A DNA stretch of 53,771 bases. It comes from CAYVTD01 sp964454445. Its GTDB lineage: Bacteria > Bacteroidota > Ignavibacteria > Kapaibacteriales > UBA2268. This document shows, piece by piece, positions 52,996-53,771 of the stretch; the stretch's first letter is position 1, and each line of letters opens with the position of its first letter. The DNA lies in NCBI GenBank assembly GCA_964454445.1, contig CAYVTD010000021.1, forward strand, positions 1 through 53,771, read 5' to 3'. Position numbers and translations under genes: made by a program. The notes below the pieces were generated by a model. It was given only the letters and a program-made list of their open reading frames with translations, was not told where the DNA came from and searched no databases.

Positions 52996-53409
52996 ATGGG
53001 CTCTGAAACACCTGACAAGATTCAGTTTCTCTCCATAGCAGCAAGCATCATGGTTATTCTGTTTGTGCTCGAGCTTATCAGAAGGAGAAGAATAAAAGAA
53101 GAGTACTCGCTTCTTTGGCTATCTACTGGTTTTTTATTCCTGTTTTTTTCAATCTGGAAAGACGGGCTTAATTATATTTCTAAATTGATTGGCATCTATT
53201 ATCCCCCTGCTACTCTATTTCTAATTTTACTTGTAGGAGTTTTTAGTATTTTAATACATTTTTCAGTTGTCATTTCAAAATTAACTGAGAAGAATAAACT
53301 TCTTGCACAAGAACTCGGTATTTACAAAATGGAACTCGATCTTATTAAGAAGCAGATGAGTCAGCACACTACAGAAAAAGAAGAAAATTTGATAAAAATG
53401 AATAAATAA
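52996..53409 (+). CDS. DUF2304 membrane protein
   Basis: A 137-residue protein with about three hydrophobic helices (13-31, 40-57, 73-95), including the basic loop LIRRRRIKEEYSLLWLSTG, which is characteristic of DUF2304. The C-terminal ~35 residues are a charged helix (LTEKNKLLAQELGIYKMEL). DUF2304 genes often follow DPM-like GT2 genes and may stabilise them or act in sugar lipid flipping. It starts 3 bases after the GT2 stop with AAGGA 9 bases before its ATG, so it is in the same operon. Confidence 0.85.
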   Translation: MGSETPDKIQFLSIAASIMVILFVLELIRRRRIKEEYSLLWLSTGFLFLFFSIWKDGLNYISKLIGIYYPPATLFLILLVGVFSILIHFSVVISKLTEKNKLLAQELGIYKMELDLIKKQMSQHTTEKEENLIKMNK

Positions 53410-53427
53410 CTATCAGAAATAACAAAA

Positions 53428-53771
53428 ATGTACACAATGAAAAAAATAATTCCGGAAGTGGCAAAGGTTACAGATATCATTATGCCATCTATGAACTCTA
53501 GAAAGCCGCTGCCGCTATTTCTCGAATCCGTTTCAGCTGGTTTTCCCTCGCCAGCTGATGATTACATGGATAAGACACTCGATCTAAATGAGTATCTGAT
53601 TATAAATCCGTCAGCGACTTTTTTCGTAAGGGTTAGGGGCGAATCAATGATAGATGCCGGTATCCACAATGGCGATCTGCTTATTGTCGATCGAGCATTA
53701 TCGCCAAAAGATGGAAGCATCGTTATTGCCGTCATTGATGGTGAGCTGCTTGTCAAGAGAATGAGCTTTAA
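53428..53771 (+). CDS. umuD: UmuD-like SOS protein (S24 peptidase), truncated by window end
   Basis: The frame from ATG 53428 runs off the window after 114 codons. The self-cleavage site is Ala37-Gly38 in SVSAGFPSP, the nucleophile is Ser73 in GESMID, and the Lys is Lys110 in LLVKRM. Spacings of 36 and 37 residues equal those of E. coli UmuD (C24-G25, S60, K97). UmuD' plus UmuC forms the error-prone polymerase V. There is no N-terminal DNA-binding domain, so it is not LexA. An alternative ATG is at 53437. A umuC gene is expected just beyond the window. It begins 18 bases after the DUF2304 stop. Confidence 0.9.
   Translation, partial: MYTMKKIIPEVAKVTDIIMPSMNSRKPLPLFLESVSAGFPSPADDYMDKTLDLNEYLIINPSATFFVRVRGESMIDAGIHNGDLLIVDRALSPKDGSIVIAVIDGELLVKRMSF

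Noticed and set aside
1..53771. tRNA, rRNA, CRISPR arrays, prophage or complete insertion sequences
   Set aside because: I looked for TPsiC-like GGTTCGA stems with acceptor pairing, short regular repeats, and transposase or integrase motifs, and found none convincing. By-eye reading can miss diverged RNA genes.

Overview
The window reads as one contiguous piece of an AT-rich bacterial chromosome from the Fibrobacteres-Chlorobi-Bacteroidetes (FCB) group. Supporting this: two type IX secretion (T9SS) C-terminal sorting domains, a PorW/SprE-like TPR lipoprotein, a secreted protein with an IgGFc-binding-like head and ASH/choice-of-anchor repeats, Kdo/LPS genes (kdsA, lptC), and promoters of the Bacteroidetes type (TTG, 19 bases, TAnnTTTG). 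Many genes nevertheless carry clear Shine-Dalgarno sequences (AAGGAG, GGAG, AGGA), unlike typical Bacteroidia. I therefore lean to a Chlorobi/Ignavibacteria/Kapabacteria-like lineage. That placement is inferred; no rRNA gene is present to test it.

Layout. 1-850: a decayed restriction-modification remnant. It holds the last ~30 codons of an amino-methyltransferase and a HinP1I-like endonuclease with an internal deletion, bounded by attC-like imperfect palindromes, so it may be a former integron-type cassette. 954-4694 (minus): ABC-F ATPase uup, a small secreted-protein pseudogene, and an O-methyltransferase. 5028-9165 (plus): two exported peptidases, an M2/M3-like metallopeptidase lipoprotein and a dipeptidyl peptidase IV. 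9259-13465 (plus): UMF1 transporter, O-antigen-type flippase, an unknown 135-residue protein and a GT4 glycosyltransferase, overlapping or nearly so. 13588-22777: envelope genes mraY, tpiA-lptC-(unknown exported)-kdsA, tilS with a long basic extension, a YbhN-type membrane protein, ddl, and a family-4 uracil-DNA glycosylase.

22835-28577 (minus): sulfur amino-acid metabolism, with a Cys/Met PLP enzyme, a SanA-like protein and cobalamin-dependent metH. 28848-31892: cheW and an MCP, ended by a good terminator. 32087-37866: a PorW-like lipoprotein from a textbook promoter, then mlaE (with N-terminal STAS domain), mlaF and mlaD. 37942-42139 (minus): an anti-sigma-like/beta-barrel fusion with its ECF sigma factor, a TPR protein and a glycerophosphodiesterase. 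42324-45205: a CBS protein, rpsU with a CarD/Tudor-like partner, a bifunctional PGI/PMI and queD.

45206-45519 has no gene but carries three stem-loops. 45520-50460 (minus) is a large T9SS cargo protein followed by an outer-membrane barrel protein. 50577-53409 holds DUF2142, GT2 and DUF2304 membrane/glycan genes around a divergent promoter pair. The window ends inside umuD.

I saw no tRNA, rRNA, CRISPR array or intact insertion sequence. The most unusual parts are the cassette-like R-M remnant, the sigma/anti-sigma/barrel fusion, the CarD/Tudor-rpsU operon and the structured RNA candidate near 45285-45375.
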